A stretch of 64,000 nucleotides of DNA from Saccharomyces mikatae IFO 1815. Lineage: Eukaryota > Ascomycota > Saccharomycetes > Saccharomycetales > Saccharomycetaceae. Below are positions 1-10,500 of this stretch, one piece after another. How positions within the stretch are numbered: position 1 is the first letter of the stretch; each line of letters opens with the position of its first letter. A model generated the notes under the pieces. It saw only the letters and a program-made list of their open reading frames with translations. It was not told the origin of the DNA and ran no database searches. Where the stretch lies: NCBI RefSeq assembly GCF_947241705.1, contig NC_079264.1, forward strand, positions 62,001 through 126,000. The letters are read 5' to 3'. Position numbers and translations under genes: made by a program.

Positions 1-917
1 GCCCCAGAAGATACGGTAACCTCGCTTGTCGTGAGTGGCACCATAAGCTGGATGAACGTTTGCCGCAGTGGTTGCGGGAAATGTTGCCCCCAGAGTACCA
101 TGTGGTGGTGCCGGAACTACAGTATTACTTGGGCAACAGCTTCGGTTCATCGACAAGGTTGGACTACGGCACGGGCCATGAACTTTCATTCATGGCCACT
201 GTCACAGCACTGGACCTACTCGGTATGTTCCCGCATTTGAGGGGCACCGATGTGTTCTTGCTGTTCAACAAGTATTATACGATCATGAGGAGATTGATCT
301 TGACGTATACGCTGGAACCAGCTGGGTCGCATGGCGTGTGGGGGCTTGACGACCATTTCCATCTGGTATACATCTTGGGTTCGTCCCAATGGCAGCTACT
401 TGATGCACAAGCTCCCTTGCAACCAAGAGAAATACTGGATAAGTCGCTGGTCCGCGAGTATAAGAACACGAACTTCTACTGTCAAGGAATAAACTTCATT
501 AATGAGGTGAAAATGGGGCCCTTTGAAGAGCATTCGCCCATCCTCTATGATATCGCCGTCACCGTACCACGCTGGTCTAAGGTGTGTAAGGGCCTTCTGA
601 AAATGTATTCTGTAGAGGTTCTGAAGAAGTTCCCCGTTGTGCAACATTTCTGGTTCGGTACAGGCTTCTTTCCCTGGGTCAATATCCAAAATGGAACTAA
701 CCTGCCCGTTTTCGAAGAAAAGGAGGAAGAGACCATAGAACAAGCCAATGCGGGGCCGCCAGGCCCAGAGCACACCTCAACACGATTCCCAGCGTCCATG
801 TCGATGCCTCCTCCGATTACTCCGCTGTCTGGTAGCAATATCAACTATCTACTAAGCCACCAGAATCATTCTCAGAGGAACCAGCCGTCCTCTCCAAGAG
901 ATAGACTACGTAGATAA
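1..917 (+). CDS. RRD1: Phosphotyrosyl phosphatase activator (PTPA), 5'-truncated by window edge
   Basis: Rrd1 is a peptidyl-prolyl isomerase of the PTPA family that activates PP2A-type phosphatases and acts in the rapamycin/TOR and stress responses. The open frame enters from the left edge (first full codon at base 3, reading [12 protein letters not shown]) and continues for 304 residues to a TAA. A full PTPA of this type is about 393 residues, so roughly the first 90 are outside the window. Conserved PTPA segments are visible, including [11 protein letters not shown] and [11 protein letters not shown], the latter part of the substrate/peptide cleft. The last 70 residues are Pro/Ser/Asn-rich and ragged, as in S. 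cerevisiae RRD1. The gene identity rests on recalled sequence and on the neighbour order. The first in-frame ATG inside the window is not the start. Confidence 0.95.
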   Translation, partial: PRRYGNLACREWHHKLDERLPQWLREMLPPEYHVVVPELQYYLGNSFGSSTRLDYGTGHELSFMATVTALDLLGMFPHLRGTDVFLLFNKYYTIMRRLILTYTLEPAGSHGVWGLDDHFHLVYILGSSQWQLLDAQAPLQPREILDKSLVREYKNTNFYCQGINFINEVKMGPFEEHSPILYDIAVTVPRWSKVCKGLLKMYSVEVLKKFPVVQHFWFGTGFFPWVNIQNGTNLPVFEEKEEETIEQANAGPPGPEHTSTRFPASMSMPPPITPLSGSNINYLLSHQNHSQRNQPSSPRDRLRR

Positions 918-1053
918 TATTACTTAAACATATAAACGTGTATGGCATGCATTATGACTCCAATTTTCCATCCTTCCCTTTTCTTGCCTCATTAGTGTAT
1001 ATATGTAATATGCAAGTATGTATTCAATTAGATGAAAAAAGGAAAGTAGAGCG

Positions 1054-1809
1054 ATGATAATACATACAAACAACGAAGTGAAAGAAGCGTCAGTTCCGTG
1101 TAAGCAAATGAGTCATAAGAGAAGAGGCCTGGTTATATACCAGGATCAGAAACAACAGCAGCGGCCCTCGGGACAGTCTATAAGCTCTATATCCTGGTCT
1201 CCAAAACAGCGACCCCATCACCCTTTGAAACAGCAAAGTACTAACAATTTCACAGCAATATTATCGAAATCAACTGTGCAGCAGGATGTTCAACAAGACA
1301 GAAGTCATTTGCCAATCTCATCACTAGTTCTGAAACAAGAACAGCATCAACAGAATGAAGAGCAGCGGCGCAGGAACATGCAACAACAAAACTCTGGACC
1401 TCCTCTGCGAAAGTTAGTGCAAGAGTCGCAGTGGACAAGCTCCACAAGTCATTGCCACTCAAGGAAACAGGAAAAGATACCGCAGGGATTCTACAGTAGT
1501 GACTCTAAGCTGGTTTCGCAGCTGCACAGCTCTGTAAAGGATCTGGACGCCATTATCCAGACACATAAACCAAAATTCGACACAATCATTCATGATCTAT
1601 CTCGTACTACCATATTATCTTCAAATGAGCTGCTCATCAAGCTCCCGATGGAAGAAACAATAATATTGCACAGCAGAACGCCTACAATCAATGAAGAATG
1701 GCTACATAATAAAGTCAGCAACCCTGGCGCTTCACTAGTGATTGATTCAAGGTCTTTTTTAATTCTGTGTAACAATATAAAATGGTACTTGCATTGGAAA
1801 TTTATATGA
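1054..1809 (+). CDS. VPR1: Gln-rich protein of unknown function, YIL152W counterpart
   Basis: This 251-residue protein corresponds by position (between RRD1 and ESL1) and by its N-terminus (MIIHTNN...) to S. cerevisiae YIL152W/VPR1, which is about 235 residues. I do not know its molecular function. The first 150 residues are hydrophilic and rich in Gln, Ser and Lys, with QQQ runs (about residues 30-34 and 108-113) and many SS/ISS patches, so they are probably disordered. The C-terminal 90 residues are less biased and end in a hydrophobic aromatic segment (FLILCNNIKWYLHWKF). No catalytic motif or signal peptide is evident. The ATG at 1054 is the first in frame and gives the conserved N-terminus. 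The length difference from S. cerevisiae falls in the Q-rich region, suggesting fast evolution. Confidence 0.85.
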   Translation: MIIHTNNEVKEASVPCKQMSHKRRGLVIYQDQKQQQRPSGQSISSISWSPKQRPHHPLKQQSTNNFTAILSKSTVQQDVQQDRSHLPISSLVLKQEQHQQNEEQRRRNMQQQNSGPPLRKLVQESQWTSSTSHCHSRKQEKIPQGFYSSDSKLVSQLHSSVKDLDAIIQTHKPKFDTIIHDLSRTTILSSNELLIKLPMEETIILHSRTPTINEEWLHNKVSNPGASLVIDSRSFLILCNNIKWYLHWKFI

Positions 1810-1893
1810 TAGGATATTTGCAGAATGTAGAGTTTTCAAAAGAGAAAAAAATGCACAGAAGTACATATGTGATCATTTATATATATATATATG

Positions 1894-4800
1894 TTAGTTG
1901 GTACATAATCCAGAATTGATACCAAGCTTGCTACCCAATGAAAATAAATACTTTGTATTGCACGTTTTTATCATTTTATCCTTAGCCTTTTTGTTCATAT
2001 TATCATCATCTGTCACCAAAACTGCAAATTGTTTGTTTTTGTTTTTGTTTTCAGCAATCATTCTCTCAGTTTGAAAATTTTGATTCAGCTTAGCAATAGC
2101 ATCGATGACAAATTCGTCTACGTGCGTTTTCCAAGTAATTTGCTCTTCAAACTCTAGATTTTCTTCAACATGTGTTGCGATATTCCCCGTGAATCTCATA
2201 GGAATAATCTTCCTTTCATCGTACAACTGACGAATAGTAATCACTGACCTCGTTGCTGCTTCGACCACATTATCGTCTTTTGAACCTCTTAAATAACGAA
2301 GTTCTTGAAATGTAGTCAAACAAATAGCAAAGTCAAGAATACTATTCTTGGCCAGTTTGAAAATATGTGCAAAATGTCTCAACCATGAGGTGGCGTCAAC
2401 AACAAAATAAATTGTGCAGTTGTCATTTTCATCACAATTTTTGTAAGCAGCAGCAATCCTATCGAAGAAAATTTTCTCCCAATGCAGACTTAAGTCGTTG
2501 TCAGTAACATCATATATCGGTTCGTTGCTTACATCAATTGGTACACCGTTCCCAACATTAGACCATTGACTGTAGATAAACGCACTGTTGAATCCGCCGT
2601 TTTTATCAAAACAATGATAGTCTGGTGCCAGTCTCGTATAACCAGTATATTCGAAAATACTCTCACCAAAAACAACGCTTAAGTTTGGTGTGGCTCGAAG
2701 GTCTAAATTAACATTATCAATTTTTTCATTTATTTCAATTGTCTCATATAACTCGTCTAACTCGTTGTTATCATTGTTATTACCTTCATCGTATGCATCT
2801 AGTTTAAATGTGAACTTCCTCAAAAAATAATCCTGGGGAATATCATTTCGGCGACAAAACACAGGGGCCTGGAAATTTACTTTCAATCCTAAATCAGGAA
2901 ACTTTTTGGCAATACCTTTCAAAAGTGAAATTGCCCTTACACTACGAACCCAGAATCTCTCTCCAATTTCATCTTTTTCATCAAAAACTATACCATCAAG
3001 GGGAGAATCGAAGAAAAGATGATCTTGAACTCCAGGAATTTCCATCACATCGCACTTCTTAATGGCATCAAACCACAAGCTCCCCCAACATTTCCAAATT
3101 TCTGGTAAATTTTCATTTTCGTTGAAATGTTCAATCAAATCATCTAGTTCAAAAGAATAAAAGCTTTCTAATTCCTTCTTCAAGAAAGGATGTAAGTTGT
3201 CCAGCATGTAACATACTAGAACGTTAGCCAAGCTCACCATGGAATTCCACGGCATTGTTCTTCTCAAAAAATGGATCCAGAATGCTATTACTTGCTTTGA
3301 ATTTATGGTTTCTAGCCTTTTTAGAATAGCAACTAGAAAGTACAACCATGTCAAAAAATGTGGCAAGGCAATTACGAATGGTGCATGAAGAAATTTTGTT
3401 AAGACATGTATACTGCATTGTATTGATGTCATATTTATGTGATTCAAAGATTCCAACCAAATATTAAGATTGGTTGGGATATCATCGAAATTTGAACTTA
3501 AAGCATCGATGTTCTGGAAATAACTTTCTGGGCTTTTTTTATCATGAAATGGATCTCTGTACTGAGGCGTTTCCGTCGCACTAGATCTCTTTTTTTCTCT
3601 TTTATCTTTTTTCAATTTCAAATACTTAGGTAATTGAAACAATAATGCAAATGGGTTTTTAGGATTACCAAATCCAATTAGCTGTAAAAGCTGAGATTCA
3701 GCAAATGCAGGAGCGTGTCTAAAATAATAGCGCAGTGACTCTGGGTTTTGGCAAAACATGTCTTTTGTATCAAAAACATCATTTCCATTAAAGTCTTTAC
3801 CGAACTTATTTTTGAAATACATAAGTACAACATGTTGTAAATCCATATTTTCCAAGAAGCTAGGTAGTAACATTACTTCTGTATGCTTTAAGTAGTCGAT
3901 TAATTGAGAGTTTTTATGGGCAGTTTCATTGTTGTTGGTACCGCTAGAACCTCTATCTATGAATGCAGATTGATAGATATTTTCAATCAATAACTGTAAC
4001 GTTTGCTGAGATGGAGTGAAGGGATCCTGGCAAAATACGCTTTTGCCTAAATTTACAAACGCTTCTAGACTGTTCTGTTGAACTGTGGCAATATGATAGT
4101 AAAGTTTGCCGCACCCATATATATATTTCATTGATTCAGTATACCAGTATTCAGCGCTCAACCTCCAATCTATGAATCCCGATGGGTACAGTGAAATTGC
4201 CATTCTAGATAAATCACCCAACCTCTGCCTCCATAAAATAGAATATTTCAACGGTATATCTTCAAGCATGTTTGAGACAGATATGAAAGCATATATGATA
4301 AACTGGCAACATACTTCTGGGTCCATGAAGTTTGAAAAGTTTTTCAGTACATCTAAGAAGGTTATTATACCATATACCCACAACCTTTTTTCCATTCCGT
4401 AAATATCTAAAATTTCTTGGCCCATAATTAAATCGTTTATCGGTTGTGTTGTTAATAATGCAGTGATGATGAAATTGATGTAATTTTTGATCAGTTCTGT
4501 GTTCAGTCTGTATATTGCCCACAAACTTTTTAACTCTGTGGTTTGAGAGGTAGTTAAATAGAGACATCTTTGCTGTAACTCTGTTTCCTGCACCACTATG
4601 ATTTTGTATATTTCCTGTAATTTTTTAATGAATGTCTGATTTGGTTGCGCTGAAGGCAACTGCCTTACCACCGGCGGAGGTGAAGAAGCGACTACAGGAG
4701 CTTTCCTGATATCAGGTAGCGTTACTTGGCTCTGTGGTTGCGAGTTGTTATAAATACCATTTGAAGCGACCAATGATTCGTCAATTCTCATCTGTGGATT

Positions 4801-5250
4801 TGCATTCTCATCATAACTTTCCTTAGAGACAACTTCCATATTTCGAGCAACTGCCGTTCTATTCACATAATATGGAGATTTTGGAACGTCCATTGTTGAG
4901 ATAGAAGCAGTTTTAGCTTGTGGGGTCGATTCCATAACTTTGCGAGAAATGCTCGGTCTTCTAGACACATCATCCACTTTGGAGGGAGTATTCTGTGCTG
5001 AGATCTGACCATTGGTAACTCCATCTATAAATCCCTTCCCTACAGGCTCTACAACTCCGGGAACCCTTCTCTTAGCGAAGGACGACTCTGGTGTGTCGTT
5101 GTGTGAGGAAGAACTATGTCGCTTTTGATGAAGAAACGCGGTCGTTGTCGGACGCATATCAGTCACTGTTTGACTATAGTTGTTGTTCGATCTTGGATAA
5201 TCGGTCTCATTACTAGGATCATCATTCACCGGCACCATTAGGTCAACCAT
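1894..5250 (-). CDS. ESL1: EST1-like protein with 14-3-3/TPR-like core and C-terminal PIN domain
   Basis: The protein is 1118 residues, the same length as S. cerevisiae Esl1 (YIL151C). Residues 1-200 are Ser/Pro/Asn-rich and disordered. Residues 200-700 form the helical EST1/Smg-type region, starting around [20 protein letters not shown]. The C-terminal 200 residues read as a PINc fold: [12 protein letters not shown] carries the first acidic position, and [29 protein letters not shown] and [13 protein letters not shown] carry later ones. Family members (Est1, Ebs1, Smg5/6) act in telomere or mRNA-decay pathways. Esl1 with its paralogue Esl2 is linked to transcriptional regulation, but its biochemical role is not settled. 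The ATG at 5250 opens MVDLMVP. It lies downstream of MCM10 on the same strand, 322 bp apart. Confidence 0.93.
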   Translation of the reverse strand: MVDLMVPVNDDPSNETDYPRSNNNYSQTVTDMRPTTTAFLHQKRHSSSSHNDTPESSFAKRRVPGVVEPVGKGFIDGVTNGQISAQNTPSKVDDVSRRPSISRKVMESTPQAKTASISTMDVPKSPYYVNRTAVARNMEVVSKESYDENANPQMRIDESLVASNGIYNNSQPQSQVTLPDIRKAPVVASSPPPVVRQLPSAQPNQTFIKKLQEIYKIIVVQETELQQRCLYLTTSQTTELKSLWAIYRLNTELIKNYINFIITALLTTQPINDLIMGQEILDIYGMEKRLWVYGIITFLDVLKNFSNFMDPEVCCQFIIYAFISVSNMLEDIPLKYSILWRQRLGDLSRMAISLYPSGFIDWRLSAEYWYTESMKYIYGCGKLYYHIATVQQNSLEAFVNLGKSVFCQDPFTPSQQTLQLLIENIYQSAFIDRGSSGTNNNETAHKNSQLIDYLKHTEVMLLPSFLENMDLQHVVLMYFKNKFGKDFNGNDVFDTKDMFCQNPESLRYYFRHAPAFAESQLLQLIGFGNPKNPFALLFQLPKYLKLKKDKREKKRSSATETPQYRDPFHDKKSPESYFQNIDALSSNFDDIPTNLNIWLESLNHINMTSIQCSIHVLTKFLHAPFVIALPHFLTWLYFLVAILKRLETINSKQVIAFWIHFLRRTMPWNSMVSLANVLVCYMLDNLHPFLKKELESFYSFELDDLIEHFNENENLPEIWKCWGSLWFDAIKKCDVMEIPGVQDHLFFDSPLDGIVFDEKDEIGERFWVRSVRAISLLKGIAKKFPDLGLKVNFQAPVFCRRNDIPQDYFLRKFTFKLDAYDEGNNNDNNELDELYETIEINEKIDNVNLDLRATPNLSVVFGESIFEYTGYTRLAPDYHCFDKNGGFNSAFIYSQWSNVGNGVPIDVSNEPIYDVTDNDLSLHWEKIFFDRIAAAYKNCDENDNCTIYFVVDATSWLRHFAHIFKLAKNSILDFAICLTTFQELRYLRGSKDDNVVEAATRSVITIRQLYDERKIIPMRFTGNIATHVEENLEFEEQITWKTHVDEFVIDAIAKLNQNFQTERMIAENKNKNKQFAVLVTDDDNMNKKAKDKMIKTCNTKYLFSLGSKLGINSGLCTN

Positions 5251-5572
5251 ATTAGGCGAAATCCGTAGTCTTGTTATGTATTGATCCTAAAAATAATGTC
5301 AGATGATGCCAAGTCACGGCAAAAAAACGATAGTTAAGTGAAGCGAAGAGTACAAAATGAAGGATACGCCCAAGAGAGATATCTTTTTGGAGCCCTTTAG
5401 TGATAACAATAGGTACTCCTTCACTCTGTTCTCCCTTTAAGGATTGATTTCCCCATATTGCAACCAAAATCACTCAATTTTTCATCATAATTTTTCAAAT
5501 CATTACCCGCGCTACCACCCACCAAAAGTAATACCATTTCATGGGACATTGAAAGGGCACACTATTGGCTCT
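5251..5572. other. Intergenic: MCM10 3' flank / ESL1 promoter
   Basis: A 322-bp tandem gap. AT-rich stretches are present, but I find no strong factor site or RNA gene. A 27-codon frame on the plus strand (5357-5440) is noted and rejected elsewhere. Confidence 0.6.
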
Positions 5573-7291
5573 TTATATTATCTCCAGATCGCTGGCACTA
5601 GCATCCGAGGCTTCTTCAGCCTCTCCCTTAGGCCCGAAGTGTCTTTGCCAAACCTCCTCACGATGGTTTCTTTTCTTGAACCATTCGTTCTTTGAGGGTG
5701 CGAGGATAACTTTTTCCTTCTTGTAATGTAAGAGATCGTTTATTACAGTTTTCTTCCCATTAAGAAGATTGTTCTTAGATTCCCCGCCTGGTACAGAAGA
5801 TTTGAGTACTTTGGAAATTTCCCCATGAGTTGGATCAAACCCTAAACGTTGGATGAGCCCTGTTTGAAGAGCATTTTCAGTCGTTTGCTTCATTTTCTGT
5901 TTCTCCCCGTCGCTTTTATCTTCCAATCCACTTGATTCCTTTCTTCTCATAATTTTGGCTAGTTCGCGGTTCAGTGCTTTTGATTTCTTGGTGTCGGTTA
6001 TCTTTCTTCTCTTATTATCCAAGTTTGCAAGCATATCAGGATTTTGAAATTTTTCATCGAAGAATGCCTTAGCAGAATTACTATTGGTAAAATTATGAGA
6101 GCTCTTTTTCATTCTTTCCTCCTCTTCAGAGAGACCCTTTCGAGCATCCCTTATGATATTAAATCTATTTTCTCCTTTGGCCTTGTAGAGGCTGGGTTGA
6201 GAATTTACTTTAGTGGGTGCACCCAAGGCATATCCGCCATTTAATTCAATTCTTTTGGCACTCGTCCCTCGAAATTGCACTTCTCTATGATAATCACAAC
6301 ATTTGTGAAGGGATATATTTATAGGAGAGCCACATTTTTTATGTGTTTTTGTATTTACTATGGGACACCATCCTAAATCTCTGCTTGAGCCTATCTCCAG
6401 AATGCACTTGAAGTCATGGCTAATTCGAAGGTTGAAGGACTTGATAAAATTTCCTCGCCCCGAGGGTCTCCATGGTAATACTTCAGGGTTAAGTATTGCT
6501 ATTATATCACCCAGACGAAGGTTATAGTATCTTTCTACACCCTTTTTCCCAAAGATATAAACATCTAGTGTATGCTGAAAGTCTGTTATGGTGAACATAA
6601 AGAACTTGACCGGTTTCTCCGATGATGTAAATTTGATATCTGATTTATGACTAATAAGGCCCACCGTGGCCCAGTTTGCGTACTCAGGTGCCTGAAATTT
6701 AGGTGGACGAACTTTAGCAAAAAGTTTCCCTAGCCGAAGGATCTTGATTTCATGTAATGACCGTTTCAAATCATCCTCGGGTATGTACCTCTTCTTAACC
6801 CAAAGATTTGAAAAGCCTTCTAGTTCGTTTGCGATTATTGGCTTGTATTTTTTGTTATCGGTACCAAACGTATGTACTCTTGCATCCATCATGCTTTCAA
6901 ACTTGGCGATTTGTCTATCTTCATCTTTCTTTGCATTCTGGAATTTTTGCATAAAGTAAGTGGTTGTATTAATTGGTAATTCCGGTTGCTTTTGTATTTG
7001 AGATAAATTCGATTCATTAGCATTCGAAGTTTCCAGCCTTGTAACTTGTTTTACAGCATTTTGAGATCCCGATTTCACACGACTCTTGGTAGGGGATTGT
7101 GGTACTTCAATGGCTTCGAAATTAGGATCATTTGGTTTTTTGAACGCTTGCTTCCTTTTTAATCGTTCCATTAAGGCCTGCCTTTTCCGTTCCATAAATT
7201 CAAGTTCTTTCGCGATGGCCTGTTCATCTTCTTCGTCAGATGTAACGCTATTGTATGGATCAACTGCTAAAATTTCACGAGGATCATCCAT
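5573..7291 (-). CDS. MCM10: Replication initiation factor Mcm10
   Basis: Mcm10 binds single-stranded DNA and the MCM helicase, is needed for CMG activation at origins, and supports polymerase alpha. The frame gives 572 residues (S. cerevisiae 571). An N-terminal coiled region (about 22-50, rich in E, R and K) precedes the OB-fold (about 180-300, with segments VGLISHKSDIKF and VYIFGKKGVERYYNLRLGDI). A CCCH zinc knuckle follows: C309, C320, C331/C332 and H335 (GWCPIVNTKTHKKCG... KCCDYH). The C-terminal third is Lys-rich and disordered. The start MDDPREILAVDPYNS matches the recalled S. cerevisiae N-terminus. No frameshift or missing key residue is seen. It lies between MLP2 and ESL1, all on the minus strand. 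Confidence 0.97.
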   Translation of the reverse strand: MDDPREILAVDPYNSVTSDEEDEQAIAKELEFMERKRQALMERLKRKQAFKKPNDPNFEAIEVPQSPTKSRVKSGSQNAVKQVTRLETSNANESNLSQIQKQPELPINTTTYFMQKFQNAKKDEDRQIAKFESMMDARVHTFGTDNKKYKPIIANELEGFSNLWVKKRYIPEDDLKRSLHEIKILRLGKLFAKVRPPKFQAPEYANWATVGLISHKSDIKFTSSEKPVKFFMFTITDFQHTLDVYIFGKKGVERYYNLRLGDIIAILNPEVLPWRPSGRGNFIKSFNLRISHDFKCILEIGSSRDLGWCPIVNTKTHKKCGSPINISLHKCCDYHREVQFRGTSAKRIELNGGYALGAPTKVNSQPSLYKAKGENRFNIIRDARKGLSEEEERMKKSSHNFTNSNSAKAFFDEKFQNPDMLANLDNKRRKITDTKKSKALNRELAKIMRRKESSGLEDKSDGEKQKMKQTTENALQTGLIQRLGFDPTHGEISKVLKSSVPGGESKNNLLNGKKTVINDLLHYKKEKVILAPSKNEWFKKRNHREEVWQRHFGPKGEAEEASDASASDLEII

Positions 7292-7590
7292 TTTTCTATT
7301 GATCAGGTCGCTTAGTGTATACCGGATATGAGCTTTGAATCGACTAGTGTATGTTCTCTTTGTAGATGATGTGACCCATGAAGTTGATACTTTTTAGTAG
7401 CAGTGAGACATAGCATTGCGCAAGAAACCCGCGTCTAAAAGGGAAAACGTCAAATAATCTCAAAATGAGAATCTAGAGAACCATTAATAAAGGGTTGACA
7501 AAAGTGTCTTATGCGTTGGATAATAACTATACTAAAGGCTGAATATGTAAGCGTATGTATATATGTATAGTGGCACTGGTCACCATAACA

Positions 7591-10500
7591 TCAATCCTTA
7601 GAAGCAGGCTCATCTTCTGGGCTTTCCTTTACTTTTTTTGTGTTTGGATCAGAAGACGCATCCTCTTCGTTTGGTCGTTTTAATGTACTTCCAATTTCTG
7701 TTATTTCTTCTTCATCAGGGCTATTATTAGCGAGCCCATCTGTTTTGGAAGTGTCAGTAGCTACTCCAGCTAACAAGTCAGTTCGAATATTAAATGTAGG
7801 TAAAGAAACACCAGTATTCGAATCTATTGTAGATTGGGTGAATGGATTCTGAAAGCTTTGGAAAGACGTCGTAGTGGAGGGGAATAAAGGTTTACCAAAG
7901 CTGAAAGTTGAGGCTGCCTTGTCATCATTAACCTTAACTAGGGCGCTATTTTCTTTGTTCATACTCGATGACCGGCTGTCACCAAAGAAAACGCCATTTT
8001 TGGCCTTCTTTAACTGTTCTTGAACTTTGATATTTTTCTGTTTCATGAAGTCGGTGATTACTGAAGGTCTCTCGGAATTTCCCTTTGATGGGCTATTCCA
8101 TAAATCTTCGTCAGGATCATCATTAGTTTCCTTTCTATCGCATGAAAATGTCAAGCTACTTGCATTCTCTTTCAATTTTCTTTGAAACTCTTCTTCCAGT
8201 TCTTCTTTACGCTTGCTAATAATCTTTTGTATTCTTTCTTCGCTTGGTAGTCTTATTCTCTTCTTTAAGTTCTCTTCGGCTTCTCTAATCCTTCTTATTG
8301 TTTCTTCTTCATATTCTTTTAACCATTCTTTCTTCAATGTCTCAATATTTTCGCTATTATCTGCAACTTTTCCAGTACTCTTACTTTTACTCACTATCTC
8401 TTCCAATTTTTTTTCAAATTCCTTAGTTCTTTCGTTGATGATCTTGTTTTTTTCTTCCTCCATATTGTCTCTCAATTTTTCAAAAGCATCAGAAGAGTTA
8501 TTCGCATTTTTAAAAACCTGCAGCTCCCTTTTGAGTGATTCGATCTCCTCTATTAATGGCAGAGAAGCAACCTTTTCTTGATCTCTCAATAAATCTCCTG
8601 ATTGGACCGTATGTTCCTTGGGTTCTGTATCCAGATCAACGGTTTTGAAGTTTTTACTATTTAGGTCCTGTTCTAATTTATCTCTCACTGCCTTCAATTC
8701 TTTGAGTTCGTTAGTTAAAGCAGTTTGTTGTTTCTTTGATGCATCCAATTTTTCATGCGCTTGTTTCTTTAATCTATTGAATTTATTCTCCAACTCAGTT
8801 TTTGTATTTTCGGCATCCAAAAGTTTAGCCTTAAAATCACTAATCTCACTATTTAGCTTTTCAATGGTTTTTTTTTGGACTTCTCTTTGTTGCGTAGATA
8901 AATCGTGATACCTTTGTTTACATTGATCCATTTCACTTTCATAAATTAAAATCTTGTTAGCATTGACAGAAACTTGTTCTTTTGTTTTTATGAGATCACT
9001 TTTCAATTGAGATACCTCTTCTTGTCTAATAGTTAATTCTTCATAGATTTCTCTATTCTTTTCGGTAACGTTTTTTAGACTCTTTTGTAAAATGGCATTA
9101 TTTTCCTTTAGAAGGTTAACTTGAGCAATTTCCTTCGTGATATCGTTAAATTCATCAATGATTACCGCGGAGCATTGAAGTTCCGTCTGAGAAGCAGGCT
9201 GGTCTATCTGCAAGTCGTTTATGTTTTTTTCTAAACTAGCATTCTTTTGTTTGACTAATGCTAAATCTCTCTTACAAGTAGTTAGTTTCGTTTCTAGGGA
9301 ATTCCTTTCATGACGTAAATTTGAAAAAAATGAAACTAGTTTCAGATAATCTTCATTTCCATCACTTCCTTCTGTAACGCTACCAATCTTTTCGATCAAC
9401 ACCGAATTTTCAACACGTAAGGACTCCGTCTGTTCGATATTAGATATCAGTTCTCTTTCATAATCAGCCTTTTCCTCCATCCATTTCTTTTCATGCGTAT
9501 CAAGTAAATCTTGAGTTTTGTGCAGTGAGGATTTGAGCTTCTTCAATTCCATTTGGGAATCAGTTGCCTCTTTTTCAAGGCGCGTAACTAATTCAGATAG
9601 TTCCTTATTTGCCTTCATTATGGATTGAAATTGGGAGGTTTTTTCTTTTTTGTATACTTGAACATTCCAGTTCATTTTGTCGATCTTAGCTTTCATTTCC
9701 TGGATTTTTTCAGCTTGATTCCTTAGCTTTTCTGATTGTTTGACAAGGCACACAGTACCTTCTTTTAGTTTCGGTTGCAAACTCCTGATTTCGTCCAGCT
9801 CTCTACGTAAAAGAGACAACTCTTCTTCGTTTGCGAGTTTTTCCTTGCACTCCAACTCAATCCTAGCATCGTAATCTTCTTTCATGCTTGCTAGTTGGCT
9901 ATTTAGTTCTTTGAGTGCTTTCTCATTTGTTGAGATAATTTCTTCATAAGTCCTAACCTGTGAATGTGCATCCTTTAATTCAAGTTGAGTTTGCTCTAAT
10001 TCTTTCCTTAAAGCTGGTTGTAAAGTACTTGCATCACTAGTGTTATTCAGGAATTCATATTTAAGTTTGTTCTCTCTCAGTTCATTATCAAGGTTCTCTA
10101 TCTTCGATGAAAGTGTTACAACTGTTTTTTCCTTCCTTGATAACTCTGTTAGTACAGACTTTAATTTCTCTTCGGTATCATCAATGGTATTTTGAGCCCA
10201 TTTGAGTTGTGAATCTTTGGACGATTGTAGTGATTTTATTTCTTGAGCCTTTGATTTTAATTCGATACGTAATCTTTCTAAACTCTCTTCCAATTGTTTG
10301 ATTCTTGCATCATATTTGATTCCCTTCGAATCAAAATTGACTTTCTGTTCATTAAGGCTAATTTCTGATTCTTTGAGCTTCATCTGTAATTGAATTTTCT
10401 CCTTACAACATCTCTCCAAATCTCTTGTTAAAGATTCTTTCAAAACCATCGAGTTAGCAGTTTCCTTTTTCAAACTCGAAATTTCGTGCATCAAAATTTC

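Noticed and set aside
5357-5440. 27-codon ATG frame (MKDTPKRDIFLEPFSD...) between MCM10 and ESL1
   Set aside because: It has a protein-like composition but is too short to judge alone. No second-species comparison is available to me.
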